Source: Nitrospirota bacterium
Lineage (GTDB): Bacteria; Nitrospirota; Thermodesulfovibrionia; Thermodesulfovibrionales; JdFR-88
Direction: 5' to 3'
DNA length: 63,839 bases
Assembly (NCBI GenBank): GCA_021813405.1
Contig: JAKAKS010000023.1
Coordinates: forward strand, 1 to 63,839
The number at the start of each line of letters is the position of its first letter. The stretch's first letter is position 1. The notes beneath the pieces were generated by a model. That model worked only from the letters and a program-made list of their open reading frames with translations. It was not told the DNA's origin and did not search any database. Both the position numbers and the translations under genes were made by a program. Shown here in pieces: positions 34,638 through 42,552 of the stretch.

Positions 34638-35792
34638 CTAAAGTCCGTCCGTATCCTTATTTGTTCTGGTCTGCATGGAATTCAGTGCGGCAGCCCGCAC
34701 GTGCTCATCCGGGTCATCGGCTAGCTGCCTGAGAAGCTTGTATGCCCGCCTGGAATTTACGCGCCCAAGCGCCGAAGCCGCTTCAGCCCTTATAAGCGGG
34801 TCATTGTCCGAGGCAAACTGAGCCAGCGCCTCATCCTCTCCTATCGCGGTAAGTATCACTGCGCAAAGGAACCTGCCTTCGGAGCCGCCGGATTTCATGA
34901 AATCCACTATCGCGGGGACGCCCTTTCTGCCTACGTTAATGAGCCCGCTTACCGCATATTGCTTCATTTCTTCGTTGCCCAAGGCATCCAGCAGTCTTTC
35001 AATCCCGCGCGCATCGCCGGACCAGCTGAGGGCTATCAGGGCGCATCTGGCTGTATCCTTGCGGGGCGAGCCTGCCAGTTCGGCCATAAAGGGCACCTCG
35101 GGATAAAAGAATTCGGGAGGGAACCTGTACCCTGTTTCCAGGCATATGTTTACTATGGATTTGAGAGCAAGCTCCCTTATGGCGCCGTTGTTTTTGCTTA
35201 AGTATGGGGAAAGCACCCTTAATGCCTTCAGGTCTTTTATCTTTTCAAGCACGCTGATTATAACGCCGGGGTTGGAATAGTTTTTCAGGTTGGAGCAAAG
35301 CAGCTCCAAAGCTTCCGGGCCTCCTATCTGGGCCATGGCGTCCAGTGCCGCCATGGAGACCCACGGCGCGTCTTTTACCGCTTCGGCAAGAACGGGCAGG
35401 CCCTCTTGGAGGCCCGTTTTTCCAATGGCCTCAATGGCCGCAATCCTGACGTTCTCTTCCGGGTCTTTGGCGGCGGCCATAAGCGCATGCAACACCCGGA
35501 TGTCTCCGCCGTTTCCGCTGCCTTCAATGTCACCGAGGATATTGGCGGCGTACATGCGGATATTCCAGTCCGAATCCTTAAGGAGCTTCAGCAGCGAATC
35601 CACGGATTTGCGGCCGAGCTTCCGGTATGCATCCATCGATGCGCCCCTCAGGTTTCTGTCCTCCTGGCTTCTGATTCCCTGTTCGAGGACTCTGATGTAC
35701 ACCTCGTGCGGCGCGCAGAGCAGGCTGTCTATGGCCGCTTGCCTGGCCTGCGGGTCCTTAACTGCAAGGTGGCTGAGGAAAAATTCCTTCAT
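34638..35792 (-). CDS. HEAT-repeat (PBS lyase-like) scaffold protein
   Basis: 384 residues made almost wholly of ~31-residue HEAT-type helical pairs, e.g. NIRMYAANILGDI, NVRIAAIEAIGKTG, LIRAEAASALGRV and HVRAAALNSM. Such repeats serve protein-protein binding; there is no catalytic motif. It starts with MKEFFLSHLAV and lies 156 nt downstream of the receiver gene on the same strand, so it may be part of the same signalling output. Function unknown. Confidence 0.85.
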   Translation of the reverse strand: MKEFFLSHLAVKDPQARQAAIDSLLCAPHEVYIRVLEQGIRSQEDRNLRGASMDAYRKLGRKSVDSLLKLLKDSDWNIRMYAANILGDIEGSGNGGDIRVLHALMAAAKDPEENVRIAAIEAIGKTGLQEGLPVLAEAVKDAPWVSMAALDAMAQIGGPEALELLCSNLKNYSNPGVIISVLEKIKDLKALRVLSPYLSKNNGAIRELALKSIVNICLETGYRFPPEFFYPEVPFMAELAGSPRKDTARCALIALSWSGDARGIERLLDALGNEEMKQYAVSGLINVGRKGVPAIVDFMKSGGSEGRFLCAVILTAIGEDEALAQFASDNDPLIRAEAASALGRVNSRRAYKLLRQLADDPDEHVRAAALNSMQTRTNKDTDGL

Positions 35793-35948
35793 TCCCCTGT
35801 AAGCTCCGCGCTTGAATTTATTTGTGCTGCAATGCCCGCTTTAATCCGGCCCTCAATAACCGGGCCGCGCGTGAAACTCAAAAGCCTGAAACCAGACGGG
35901 CCAAAAAACCGGGCATGCAGATGGCGATCCCGATTGCCCAAAAGCCTG

Positions 35949-36347
35949 CTAGCAGATCCTGCTTGTTTTAAGCACGGGCGCGCTTCCAGCCATAACCTGG
36001 TCCACAAGCGAATAAAGCTCTTCGCTCTTGAAAGGTTTTCTCAAATACCCCCATGCCCCCAGCTTCATCGCCTGGAGGGCGGCCTTTTCCTTGTCCTCAG
36101 TGCTTATCACCACAACGGGTATGTGCCTGTGCTTGAGTTCCTTCATTTTTTCCAGGAATTGAAGCCCGTTCATCAGCGGCATGTTCATGTCCAGGATTAT
36201 CATGTCAAAATCTCTGTCATGCGAAAGGACTTCCAGGGCTTCCACCCCGTTGCCGGCCTGGGCCACCTCGCAATTCTTGTACTTCATAAAAAGAAGCCCA
36301 TACATCCTCTGGATAAGCCTTGAGTCGTCAACCGTAAGGACCTTCAT
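35949..36347 (-). CDS. Single-domain response regulator, CheY-like
   Basis: 132 residues: acidic pocket Asp7/Asp8, phosphoacceptor Asp53, Ser82 at the switch position and Lys104 in LRKPF. This is the best CheY candidate near the che cluster, which has none of its own. It starts one base after the preceding receiver gene, with an AGGAGG inside the end of that gene. A short C-terminal tail ends in Cys. Confidence 0.9.
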   Translation of the reverse strand: MKVLTVDDSRLIQRMYGLLFMKYKNCEVAQAGNGVEALEVLSHDRDFDMIILDMNMPLMNGLQFLEKMKELKHRHIPVVVISTEDKEKAALQAMKLGAWGYLRKPFKSEELYSLVDQVMAGSAPVLKTSRIC

Positions 36348-36348
36348 G

Positions 36349-36741
36349 TTACCCTATGCCTCCTTTCGAAGCCAGAACTGGAATGCCGCATGCCAGCACC
36401 TTTTCAACCAGATTTCCTATATCGACGGGTTTTTCATAATAGTGAAATGCCCCGCGCTGGTACGCCTGGTTTTTCATCTCCGGGGTGCCATAGGCCGTCA
36501 TGATTATCACCTCGGTGGTGGGACTCTTCTCTTTGACGTAGGCAAGAAGTTCAAGCCCTTCCACCCCGTAAACTCCGCTGAGCCTGATATCGGCTATCAC
36601 AAGATCAAACCGGTACAGCTCCAGCGCCTCTTCAGCTTCTTCCATGTTTGCCGTGGTTATAACCGCCACATCCTTGTTTCTTAAAAGATGCGACAGGCTT
36701 AAAAGGATGCTCGGTTCATCATCCACTATCAAAACCCTTTT
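36349..36741 (-). CDS. Single-domain response regulator
   Basis: 130 residues from the ATG at 36741, preceded by GAGGAGG. Asp8/Asp9, phosphoacceptor Asp52, Thr83 and Lys105 are all present, so it should be phosphorylated. The TAYGTPEMKNQAYQRGAFHYYEKP stretch resembles NtrC-class receivers more than classical CheY. First of the two-receiver pair. The kinase is not known; CheA or the heme-type kinase are candidates. Confidence 0.9.
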   Translation of the reverse strand, partial: KRVLIVDDEPSILLSLSHLLRNKDVAVITTANMEEAEEALELYRFDLVIADIRLSGVYGVEGLELLAYVKEKSPTTEVIIMTAYGTPEMKNQAYQRGAFHYYEKPVDIGNLVEKVLACGIPVLASKGGIG

Positions 36742-36970
36742 CATAATTGCGCCTCCTCTGTTTGCGGTTATTTGACGCAATCAAATAAAGCAATGGTGGT
36801 GCCAGGCAAAAAATCAAATAAAAACATTAAGTTAAGGGTTAAGCATAAAATCAATTTACTCAGGTGTGACCGGAAATAAAACATACTGTCCGGAAATCGT
36901 GCATTTATTCATATCCGGGGGAAGCGCCCGGCCTTGAAATTAGTTTCCTCCATGTGATAGTTTTATAGTC

Positions 36971-37852
36971 ATGCCAAAATCCAGAACATTGCGGATAGGG
37001 CTTCCCAAGGGGAGCCTGCAGGAATCCACGCTTAAGCTGTTCCGTAAGGCCGGGTTCCACATATCGGTTTCATCCCGGTCATATTACCCGACCGTTGATG
37101 ACCCGGAGATCGAGGCCATGCTCATAAGGGCGCAGGAGATGGCCGGATACGTGGAAAAAGGCATACTGGACTGCGGGCTTACCGGGCTGGACTGGATACT
37201 GGAGCAGGACGCCGACGTCAGGCAGGTGGCCGAGCTGAAATACGCAAAGGAAGGCCTGAAGCCCGTGCGCTGGGTGATTGCCGTTCCCAACGACTCTCCT
37301 ATAAAGAAAATAAAGGATCTGAACAACAAGCGGATATCCACAGAGCTTGTGGCATACACAAAGCGGTACCTTAAAAGCAAAGGCGTGAAGGCCGATGTGG
37401 AGTTCTCCTGGGGCGCAACGGAGGTGAAACCGCCGCACCTGGCGGATGCCATTGTGGAGCTGACCGAGACGGGCACATCGCTACGGGCCAACAACCTGCG
37501 GGTGATAGAGACCATGATGGAGTCCAGCACCCGGTTTATCTCCAACAAGGCCGCCTGGAAGGATGCCTGGAAGAAGAGGAAGATGGAAAACCTTGTCCTG
37601 CTTCTGCAAGGGGCGCTTGCGGCCGAGGAAAAGGTGGGGCTGAAGATGAATGTGCCGGAGAAAAACCTGAAGGCCGTTCTTAAAACCATCCCGGCCATGC
37701 ATTCGCCCACAATTTCCCCATTAACAGACACGGGCTGGTACGACCTGGACATCGTGATAGACGAAAAGGTGGTAAGGGAGCTTATACCCGAGTTGAAGCG
37801 CGCCGGGGCCACCGGTATTGTAGAGTACCCGCTTAATAAAGTGATCCCTTAA
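36971..37852 (+). CDS. hisG: ATP phosphoribosyltransferase HisG, long form
   Basis: 293 residues. The start [34 protein letters not shown] and the phosphate-binding [18 protein letters not shown] are typical; the last ~75 residues form the ACT-like regulatory domain that identifies the long, HisZ-independent form inhibited by histidine. It catalyses the first step of histidine synthesis, joining ATP and PRPP. Stand-alone here, without other his genes. Confidence 0.94.
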   Translation: MPKSRTLRIGLPKGSLQESTLKLFRKAGFHISVSSRSYYPTVDDPEIEAMLIRAQEMAGYVEKGILDCGLTGLDWILEQDADVRQVAELKYAKEGLKPVRWVIAVPNDSPIKKIKDLNNKRISTELVAYTKRYLKSKGVKADVEFSWGATEVKPPHLADAIVELTETGTSLRANNLRVIETMMESSTRFISNKAAWKDAWKKRKMENLVLLLQGALAAEEKVGLKMNVPEKNLKAVLKTIPAMHSPTISPLTDTGWYDLDIVIDEKVVRELIPELKRAGATGIVEYPLNKVIP

Positions 37853-38223
37853 AAACGGACTTGGCAGGTTATTGCGATTCCTCCTTTTTTTAATGTTCAA
37901 GCTGAAATTCCTAAGCCCCCGATTTAAAGGCTTTTTTGTGGTTTTCTTGTTCAACCCCGTTTAATCTTAAGCCCCTTTTTGAGCTGTGTTAATTTTATTA
38001 TGCTTTTGATTTTAAAGGGGCCGGCCGGATTAAATTAATGCCCGGGCTTTCGTCCACACATGCCGTCGTCTTTTCAAACAGCAAACCGGGCGCCCGGCCT
38101 CTGAGTGCCCCGCCTCACACAGCGCAATCATAACCTTTACAGATATGACATTGTCCATATGGCATGTGTCATGAATTTCATGTCATGGTTGCCGGAGGCG
38201 AAAAACTTTACGGCAACGGGCGA
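37853..38223. other. Convergent intergenic region after hisG
   Basis: About 370 nt between the 3' ends of hisG and the phosphorylase gene. No gene supported. It contains a GGCCGGCCGG word near 38020, a palindrome CCGGGCGCCCGG near 38085, and copy B of the dyad element. No clean intrinsic terminator for either gene was found. Confidence 0.45.
38143..38189. repeat. Dispersed dyad element, copy B (four half-sites)
   Basis: The arrangement is ATGACAT-N7-ATGGCAT directly followed by GTGTCAT-N7-ATGTCAT: two direct half-sites 14 bp apart and their mirror images, forming a 42-bp imperfect dyad. Copy A at 11601-11647 aligns without gaps. The spacing and symmetry suggest a protein-binding or structured element; it lies between two converging genes, so it is not a simple promoter operator. 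Confidence 0.6.
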
Positions 38224-39024
38224 TTAAAGCCTTGAATCTTTAAGGGCCGCAGCGCAAAGGCAGTTGCTTCTTTCGTCCGGCACAAGGGAAATGGCCCGCC
38301 TTAAAATATCCTGAAGCAGGGGAACGGATTGCCGCATGTTCTCAAGCACTTCCCCGGTGGTGAGCCTGGCTGAAGGGTTTATCCCTGCCGCATAGTTTGT
38401 GATTACCGCCAATGCGCAGTAGCACATCTCGGACTCGCGGGCCAGGACGGCTTCGGGCATACCTGTCATCCCGATAATAGAGCCTCCCAGTTTGGCATAA
38501 GCCGATATCTCAGCCGCTGTCTCCAGCCTTGGCCCGTTCACGCAGACATAGACACCGGAATCAAAAAAGGGCGCCGCGGGGGATGCCTGCCTGCACGCAT
38601 CGGCCAGTGTGTTTCTGAGCTCAGGGCAGTACGGGTCCGTAAAGTCCACGTGCACTACTTCCCGGTCCTCAAAGAAGGTGGCGGCCCTGGCCCCGGCCGT
38701 ATAATCGATCAGCTGATGGGGAATCACAATGCTTCTGGGCGGCACGCTTTCCAGCAGCGAGCCGGTGGCGTTCACCGCTATTATTCTTTTCACCCCCAGA
38801 TGCCGCATCCCCCATATGTTTGCCCTGTAATTTATTTTATGGGGGGCAACGGCATGGCCGGAACCGTGCCTTGGGAGAAACACCACCGCGCGCCCGTCCA
38901 GTTCAGCTATCAAATAGGAATCGGATGGCTCCCCAAACGGGGTTTCCACCCTTTTTTCATCAGTTTTCCGGAGCCCCGGGATGGAATAAATCCCGCTTCC
39001 TCCTATAACCCCTATATCCGGCAT
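38224..39024 (-). CDS. MTA phosphorylase-family enzyme, probably 6-oxopurine nucleoside phosphorylase
   Basis: From the ATG at 39024 (MPDIGVIGGSGIYSIPGL) the protein has 266 residues, the usual length; the open frame upstream of it is antisense to tldD. Phosphate-binding GSGIY and RHGSGHAVAPHKINYRANI, the base/ribose-contacting GMTGMPEAVLARE, and the specificity loop AVITNYAAG are visible. True methylthioadenosine phosphorylases have Asp in that loop; Asn210 here is the substitution known to switch the family to hypoxanthine/guanine nucleosides. It would split inosine or guanosine with phosphate in purine salvage. Activity on methylthioadenosine or methylthioinosine remains possible. Confidence 0.85.
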   Translation of the reverse strand: MPDIGVIGGSGIYSIPGLRKTDEKRVETPFGEPSDSYLIAELDGRAVVFLPRHGSGHAVAPHKINYRANIWGMRHLGVKRIIAVNATGSLLESVPPRSIVIPHQLIDYTAGARAATFFEDREVVHVDFTDPYCPELRNTLADACRQASPAAPFFDSGVYVCVNGPRLETAAEISAYAKLGGSIIGMTGMPEAVLARESEMCYCALAVITNYAAGINPSARLTTGEVLENMRQSVPLLQDILRRAISLVPDERSNCLCAAALKDSRL

Positions 39025-39067
39025 GATATAATTTACAAAAAAGAGAGAGAGAGCGCAAAATATAATC

Positions 39068-40456
39068 ATGGTCCCGCCAGAACTTCTTTCTGAAACTATA
39101 AGTGCGATAATGTCCCGGACCGGGGCCGGTTTTAGTGACGTGTATGTTGAACTTAGCCGCTCCAAAGCCATCGTGATGGAGGACGGCAAGATAGAAAAGA
39201 TACTCGGCGGTACGGACTCGGGCGCGGGGTTAAGGGCCATCTCCGGCGGAAAGACCTCTTACGCATATACAAACGTACTGAGGAAGGACGCCTTTCTGGA
39301 TGCCGCGGGCCGCCTTGCCACTGCGGCAGGAGAGCGGGAAGAAAAAACCCTGGATTTAACAAAGAAAACCCCTTTGACCGATTTCCGCGTGCGGGTTCTG
39401 CCTGATGACGTCCCGCTGGATAGAAAGCTTCTATTGCTGACCATGGCCGATAAAGCGGCACGCGGAGTTAGCAGCCATGTAAAGCAGGTGAGTATTTTAT
39501 ACCGGGACCTGATCCAGAAAGTGCAGATCGCGTCCTCTGACGGCCTTCTGGCCGAGGATGAGCGGCTTCAGAGCGTTTTTACAATTACCGTGATAGCCGA
39601 AAAAGACGGCGTTGTGCAGACCGGATATGAATCGGCCGGGGGATTTGCCGGTTTTGAGCTTTTCGACAGCGTTTCAACTGAAGAGCTTGCCGTTAAAGCC
39701 GCCCAAAAGGCCGTTATGATGCTATCGGCAAGACGGGCCCCGGCTGGCCGGATGCCTGTGGTGATATCGTCCGAGGCCGGAGGCACAATGATACATGAGG
39801 CCGTCGGGCACTCGCTGGAAGCAGACCTGGCGCTGGAAGGGCTTTCGGTTTACACGGGTAAGGTAGGGCAGAAGATAGCGGCGGACATCGTCACTGTTTT
39901 AGACGATTCCACAATACCGGGGAAAAGGGGTTCTTTCAGGTTTGACGACGAGGGGACCTTTTCCAGGAGAAACGTGCTGGTTAAAGACGGCGTGCTGGCC
40001 AGCTATATGTACGACAGGCTTTCAGCCATAAAGGCCGGCACCGAATCCACCGGCAATGGCAGAAGACAGTCCTACAGATTCAGGCCTATCCCCCGCATGA
40101 CAAATACATTGATTGCCCCGGGCAAGACCCCAGCCGCGGAAGTCCTTAAAAGCACCGGCAAGGGGCTTTTTGTAAAGAAAATGGGAGGCGGCCAGGTAAA
40201 TACTTTAACCGGGGATTTTGTTTTCGATGTCCAGGAAGGCTATTTAATAGAAAACGGTGAGGCCGGAGAGCCGGTGCGTGGGGCCACTTTGGCCGGCAAC
40301 GGCCCGCAGGTTCTTATGCAAATTGATATAGTAGGCTCGGACCTGGGCTTTTCAATAGGCACTTGCGGGAAAGACGCCCAAGGCGTGCCTGTTTCCGATG
40401 CCCAACCAACTATCAGAGTGCCCGAGTTTGTAGTTGGTGGCGCCAGCGAAAAATAA
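39068..40456 (+). CDS. tldD: TldD-family metalloprotease
   Basis: 462 residues with the zinc-binding HEAVGH (His243, Glu244, His248) followed by SLEAD, and the MGGGQVNTLTGDFVFDVQEGY region typical of TldD/PmbA. TldD normally works with TldE (PmbA) to degrade unfolded peptides or trim modified peptides; no second subunit gene is adjacent. 43 nt separate its start from the divergent phosphorylase gene. Small stem-forming CAGC/GCTG around a T-run after the stop may end transcription. Confidence 0.9.
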   Translation: MVPPELLSETISAIMSRTGAGFSDVYVELSRSKAIVMEDGKIEKILGGTDSGAGLRAISGGKTSYAYTNVLRKDAFLDAAGRLATAAGEREEKTLDLTKKTPLTDFRVRVLPDDVPLDRKLLLLTMADKAARGVSSHVKQVSILYRDLIQKVQIASSDGLLAEDERLQSVFTITVIAEKDGVVQTGYESAGGFAGFELFDSVSTEELAVKAAQKAVMMLSARRAPAGRMPVVISSEAGGTMIHEAVGHSLEADLALEGLSVYTGKVGQKIAADIVTVLDDSTIPGKRGSFRFDDEGTFSRRNVLVKDGVLASYMYDRLSAIKAGTESTGNGRRQSYRFRPIPRMTNTLIAPGKTPAAEVLKSTGKGLFVKKMGGGQVNTLTGDFVFDVQEGYLIENGEAGEPVRGATLAGNGPQVLMQIDIVGSDLGFSIGTCGKDAQGVPVSDAQPTIRVPEFVVGGASEK

Positions 40457-40615
40457 AAGTCTTCAGCTTTTTTGCTGGTCTGTTGTCCCCCGATTGTTTT
40501 TTGAGTATGTGTCTCTTTTACAACAATGAGCATTAAACACTACAAGTTCAAGATGAGCAACTCCTTGAAAAAAAAGCAATTTCATCTGGCATATTCATTG
40601 CAAAGAATAGCAATT

Positions 40616-41509
40616 ATGAGACTGCAACGCACATTGCAACGGGAAGTCAGGATTGAAGGCATTGGGCTGCATACCGGACGGCACGCTTCTATTACCCTGA
40701 GCCCGGCGCCCAGGGACCATGGCATAGTTTTTTACCGCAAAAATGAAAACACTGCAATACACGCTAATGTGAACGCCATATGCGAGACCTCGTTTGCAAC
40801 CACGCTTGGCTCAAACGGCTCGAAAATAAGGACAGTGGAGCACCTTCTTGCAGCCCTGGCCGGCCTGGGAATAGACAACTTGATAATAGAGGTAGACGGG
40901 CCTGAAATCCCCATCCTGGACGGCAGTTCGATGGGTTTTGTAGAGGCCATCAGTGGCGCCGGCATAGTCAGCCAATCCTCCCGGAGGCCCCACCTTGTTA
41001 TAGTAAAGCCATTTGGCTTCGCGGATGGGGACGCTGAATTCACCGCAGTGCCGTACAATGGAAGGCGCATAACATACCGGACATTCTATCCTCACCGGTT
41101 ATTAGGGGCGCAGCAGATGGCCTTTGAGGTGCGCGAGGATACATTCCGGAAAGAGATAGCCCCGGCCAGGACGTTTGGATTCCTTAAGGACGTCCAGCAC
41201 ATGAGGAGCAAGGGCCTTGCAAAAGGCGGCTCTCTGGATAATGCCATAATCCTGAGCGACACCGGGCTGGTAAACGTGACAGGGTTGCGGTTCAAGGACG
41301 AGTTTCTTCGCCATAAGCTCCTTGATTTCATCGGGGATGTATCGCTTATAGGCTTCCCTATTCAAGGCCACCTTTCGGCAGCCAAAAGCGGGCACGGCAG
41401 CAACTTGAAATTCGTACAGGCCCTGCTGGCTTCGCCGGAATGCTGGGAACTGGATTCTGCCGAATCATCAGTACCAGTTCGCAAGGCCGTCAATTTCAAA
41501 TACGCCTGA
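40616..41509 (+). CDS. lpxC: UDP-3-O-acyl-N-acetylglucosamine deacetylase LpxC
   Basis: From the ATG at 40616 (MRLQRTLQREVRIEG) the protein has 297 residues, standard for LpxC; upstream ATGs encode a basic unrelated stretch. Motifs: GIGLHTGRHASI, TVEHLLAALAGLGIDN with the zinc His, GPEIPILDGSS, and FLRHKLLDFIGDVSLIG with the second zinc His and Asp. It is the committed step of lipid A synthesis, so the organism has an LPS outer membrane. Its level is probably controlled by the LapA-LapB fusion encoded at 2822. Confidence 0.95.
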   Translation: MRLQRTLQREVRIEGIGLHTGRHASITLSPAPRDHGIVFYRKNENTAIHANVNAICETSFATTLGSNGSKIRTVEHLLAALAGLGIDNLIIEVDGPEIPILDGSSMGFVEAISGAGIVSQSSRRPHLVIVKPFGFADGDAEFTAVPYNGRRITYRTFYPHRLLGAQQMAFEVREDTFRKEIAPARTFGFLKDVQHMRSKGLAKGGSLDNAIILSDTGLVNVTGLRFKDEFLRHKLLDFIGDVSLIGFPIQGHLSAAKSGHGSNLKFVQALLASPECWELDSAESSVPVRKAVNFKYA

Positions 41510-41534
41510 ATAAACCTTGCTATTAAGCTAATAA

Positions 41535-41570
41535 AAAAGGCCGGGCGGATTTTATCCCCCGGCCTAGATA
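41535..41570. terminator. Bidirectional terminator between lpxC and the H1-like gene
   Basis: GGCCGGG (41539-41545) pairs with CCCCGGCC (41557-41564) around a GATTTTAT loop; an A-run precedes and T-rich bases follow, so it can act for both converging genes. Confidence 0.7.
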
Positions 41571-41581
41571 TTTTGCGGAAT

Positions 41582-41782
41582 TTACTTCTTCTTTGCGGCG
41601 GTTGCCTTTTTAGGGGCAGTCTTCTTCGTCGCAGCAGCCTTTTTAGGGGCGGCTTTCTTCGTTGCGGTTGCCTTCTTGGGGGCAGCCTTCTTCGTCGCTG
41701 TCTTTTTAGCGGTGGTGGTCTTCTTCGCGGCCGGTTTCTTTGCGGCCGTCTTCGTCGTAGCAGCCTTCTTCACAGTTGCCAT
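41582..41782 (-). CDS. Lysine/alanine-rich histone H1-like protein
   Basis: 66 residues from the ATG at 41782, preceded by a full-length AAGGAGGTGATC ribosome binding site, which signals heavy translation. After MATVKK the chain is almost only Ala, Lys and Thr in AAKKA/APKKA/ATKKA repeats to the end (KKK). It resembles the C-terminal tail of histone H1 and bacterial H1-like proteins that bind and compact DNA. No globular domain. A second protein with such a tail is encoded at 47275. Confidence 0.8.
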   Translation of the reverse strand: MATVKKAATTKTAAKKPAAKKTTTAKKTATKKAAPKKATATKKAAPKKAAATKKTAPKKATAAKKK

Positions 41783-41833
41783 CCGGATCACCTCCTTTCC
41801 TCCGCTCCGGCCAAGCAGGCCCGGCAACGGGAG

Positions 41834-42379
41834 TTAGACTCTCCCTAATAATGGGATCCTTCGTTCCGCCAGGATCAGGCGCAGAGATTTCTCGCGCCGT
41901 TTTTTCTTGTGGCGGTATTCATCCTCTTCCATAAAAATCATGTCCAGCCTGTAGCCAAAATGCCTGGCGACTTTTTTAAGGGCCTTCTCATCCGGCTGTT
42001 GCGGGCCCGTTACGAACAAACTCACCGTCTTTACATCCTGGCCTTCGGCATAAGGCCCGAATATAAACGCGCGCGAAGCTCCGCTGTTGCGGAGCGCGGT
42101 CTTCAGGTTGCCAGCAATGCCCAGGGATTTTGTTATCAGGCTTTTTAGTTCGGAATAGAGAGGAGAACCGGTGTCGGAGCGGAAGTACTTCAGGTTTGCT
42201 ACCTTCTCGCTTGTAACGATCCCTATTTTTTCAAGGTTGTCCAACTCGCGCTTTACAGCGGAGGGGTTCTTCTCCAGTAGTTTGGCTATCTCCCTTACAT
42301 AGAACCTCTCTTCAGGCGCGTTTAGCAGCAGTGAAAGCACTTCCGCCCGCACTGCCGATGAAAAGAGCTGTTTTAGCAT
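41834..42379 (-). CDS. Winged-helix regulator fused to a degenerate nucleotidyltransferase-like domain
   Basis: 181 residues. Residues 1-85 are an ArsR-type winged helix (SSAVRAEVLSLLLNAPEERF, YVREIAKLLEKNPSAVKREL, DNLEKIGIVTSEKV). Residues about 95-150 look like a MNT/KNT-type nucleotidyltransferase core (AFIFGPYAEGQDVKTVSLFV), where the usual GSYARGE...DID-L signature has lost its catalytic Asp pair (GPYAEGQ, SLF). It is probably a DNA-binding regulator with a ligand-binding or vestigial enzyme domain. A pair of ~46-nt repeats with inverted ACGATT/AATCGT halves lies 70-170 nt upstream and may be its own operator. Confidence 0.75.
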   Translation of the reverse strand: MLKQLFSSAVRAEVLSLLLNAPEERFYVREIAKLLEKNPSAVKRELDNLEKIGIVTSEKVANLKYFRSDTGSPLYSELKSLITKSLGIAGNLKTALRNSGASRAFIFGPYAEGQDVKTVSLFVTGPQQPDEKALKKVARHFGYRLDMIFMEEDEYRHKKKRREKSLRLILAERRIPLLGRV

Positions 42380-42447
42380 CACTTATATAAAAGAACAAAT
42401 AATTTCAAATGTCAACAAAAAAATCATATTTGCATACAAAGGATGCC

Positions 42448-42552
42448 AAATTGCAAACGATTCTTTTTAGTAAACAATCGTAGCCAAATCCGGCTTGAAA
42501 GGTTTCAATTGCAAAACGATGCCTTAAAGTGAACGATTGTAGCCTAATCCGG
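42448..42552. repeat. Two-copy direct repeat (about 46 nt, period 59)
   Basis: Units at 42448-42493 and 42506-42552 share ATTGCAAA(A)CGAT, a variable T/A-rich middle, and A-C-GATTGTAGCC-AATCCGG. Unit 1 contains a perfect ACGATT-N13-AATCGT inverted repeat. Unit 2 runs into the last codons of nfo. Located upstream of the winged-helix gene. Confidence 0.65.

Noticed and set aside
41582-41782. Tandem DNA repeat
   Set aside because: The repetition reflects Ala/Lys codons of the H1-like protein, which has an excellent ribosome binding site.
42448-42552. Possible CRISPR array
   Set aside because: Only two diverged units with a 12-nt gap between them; no further repeats or cas genes in the window.
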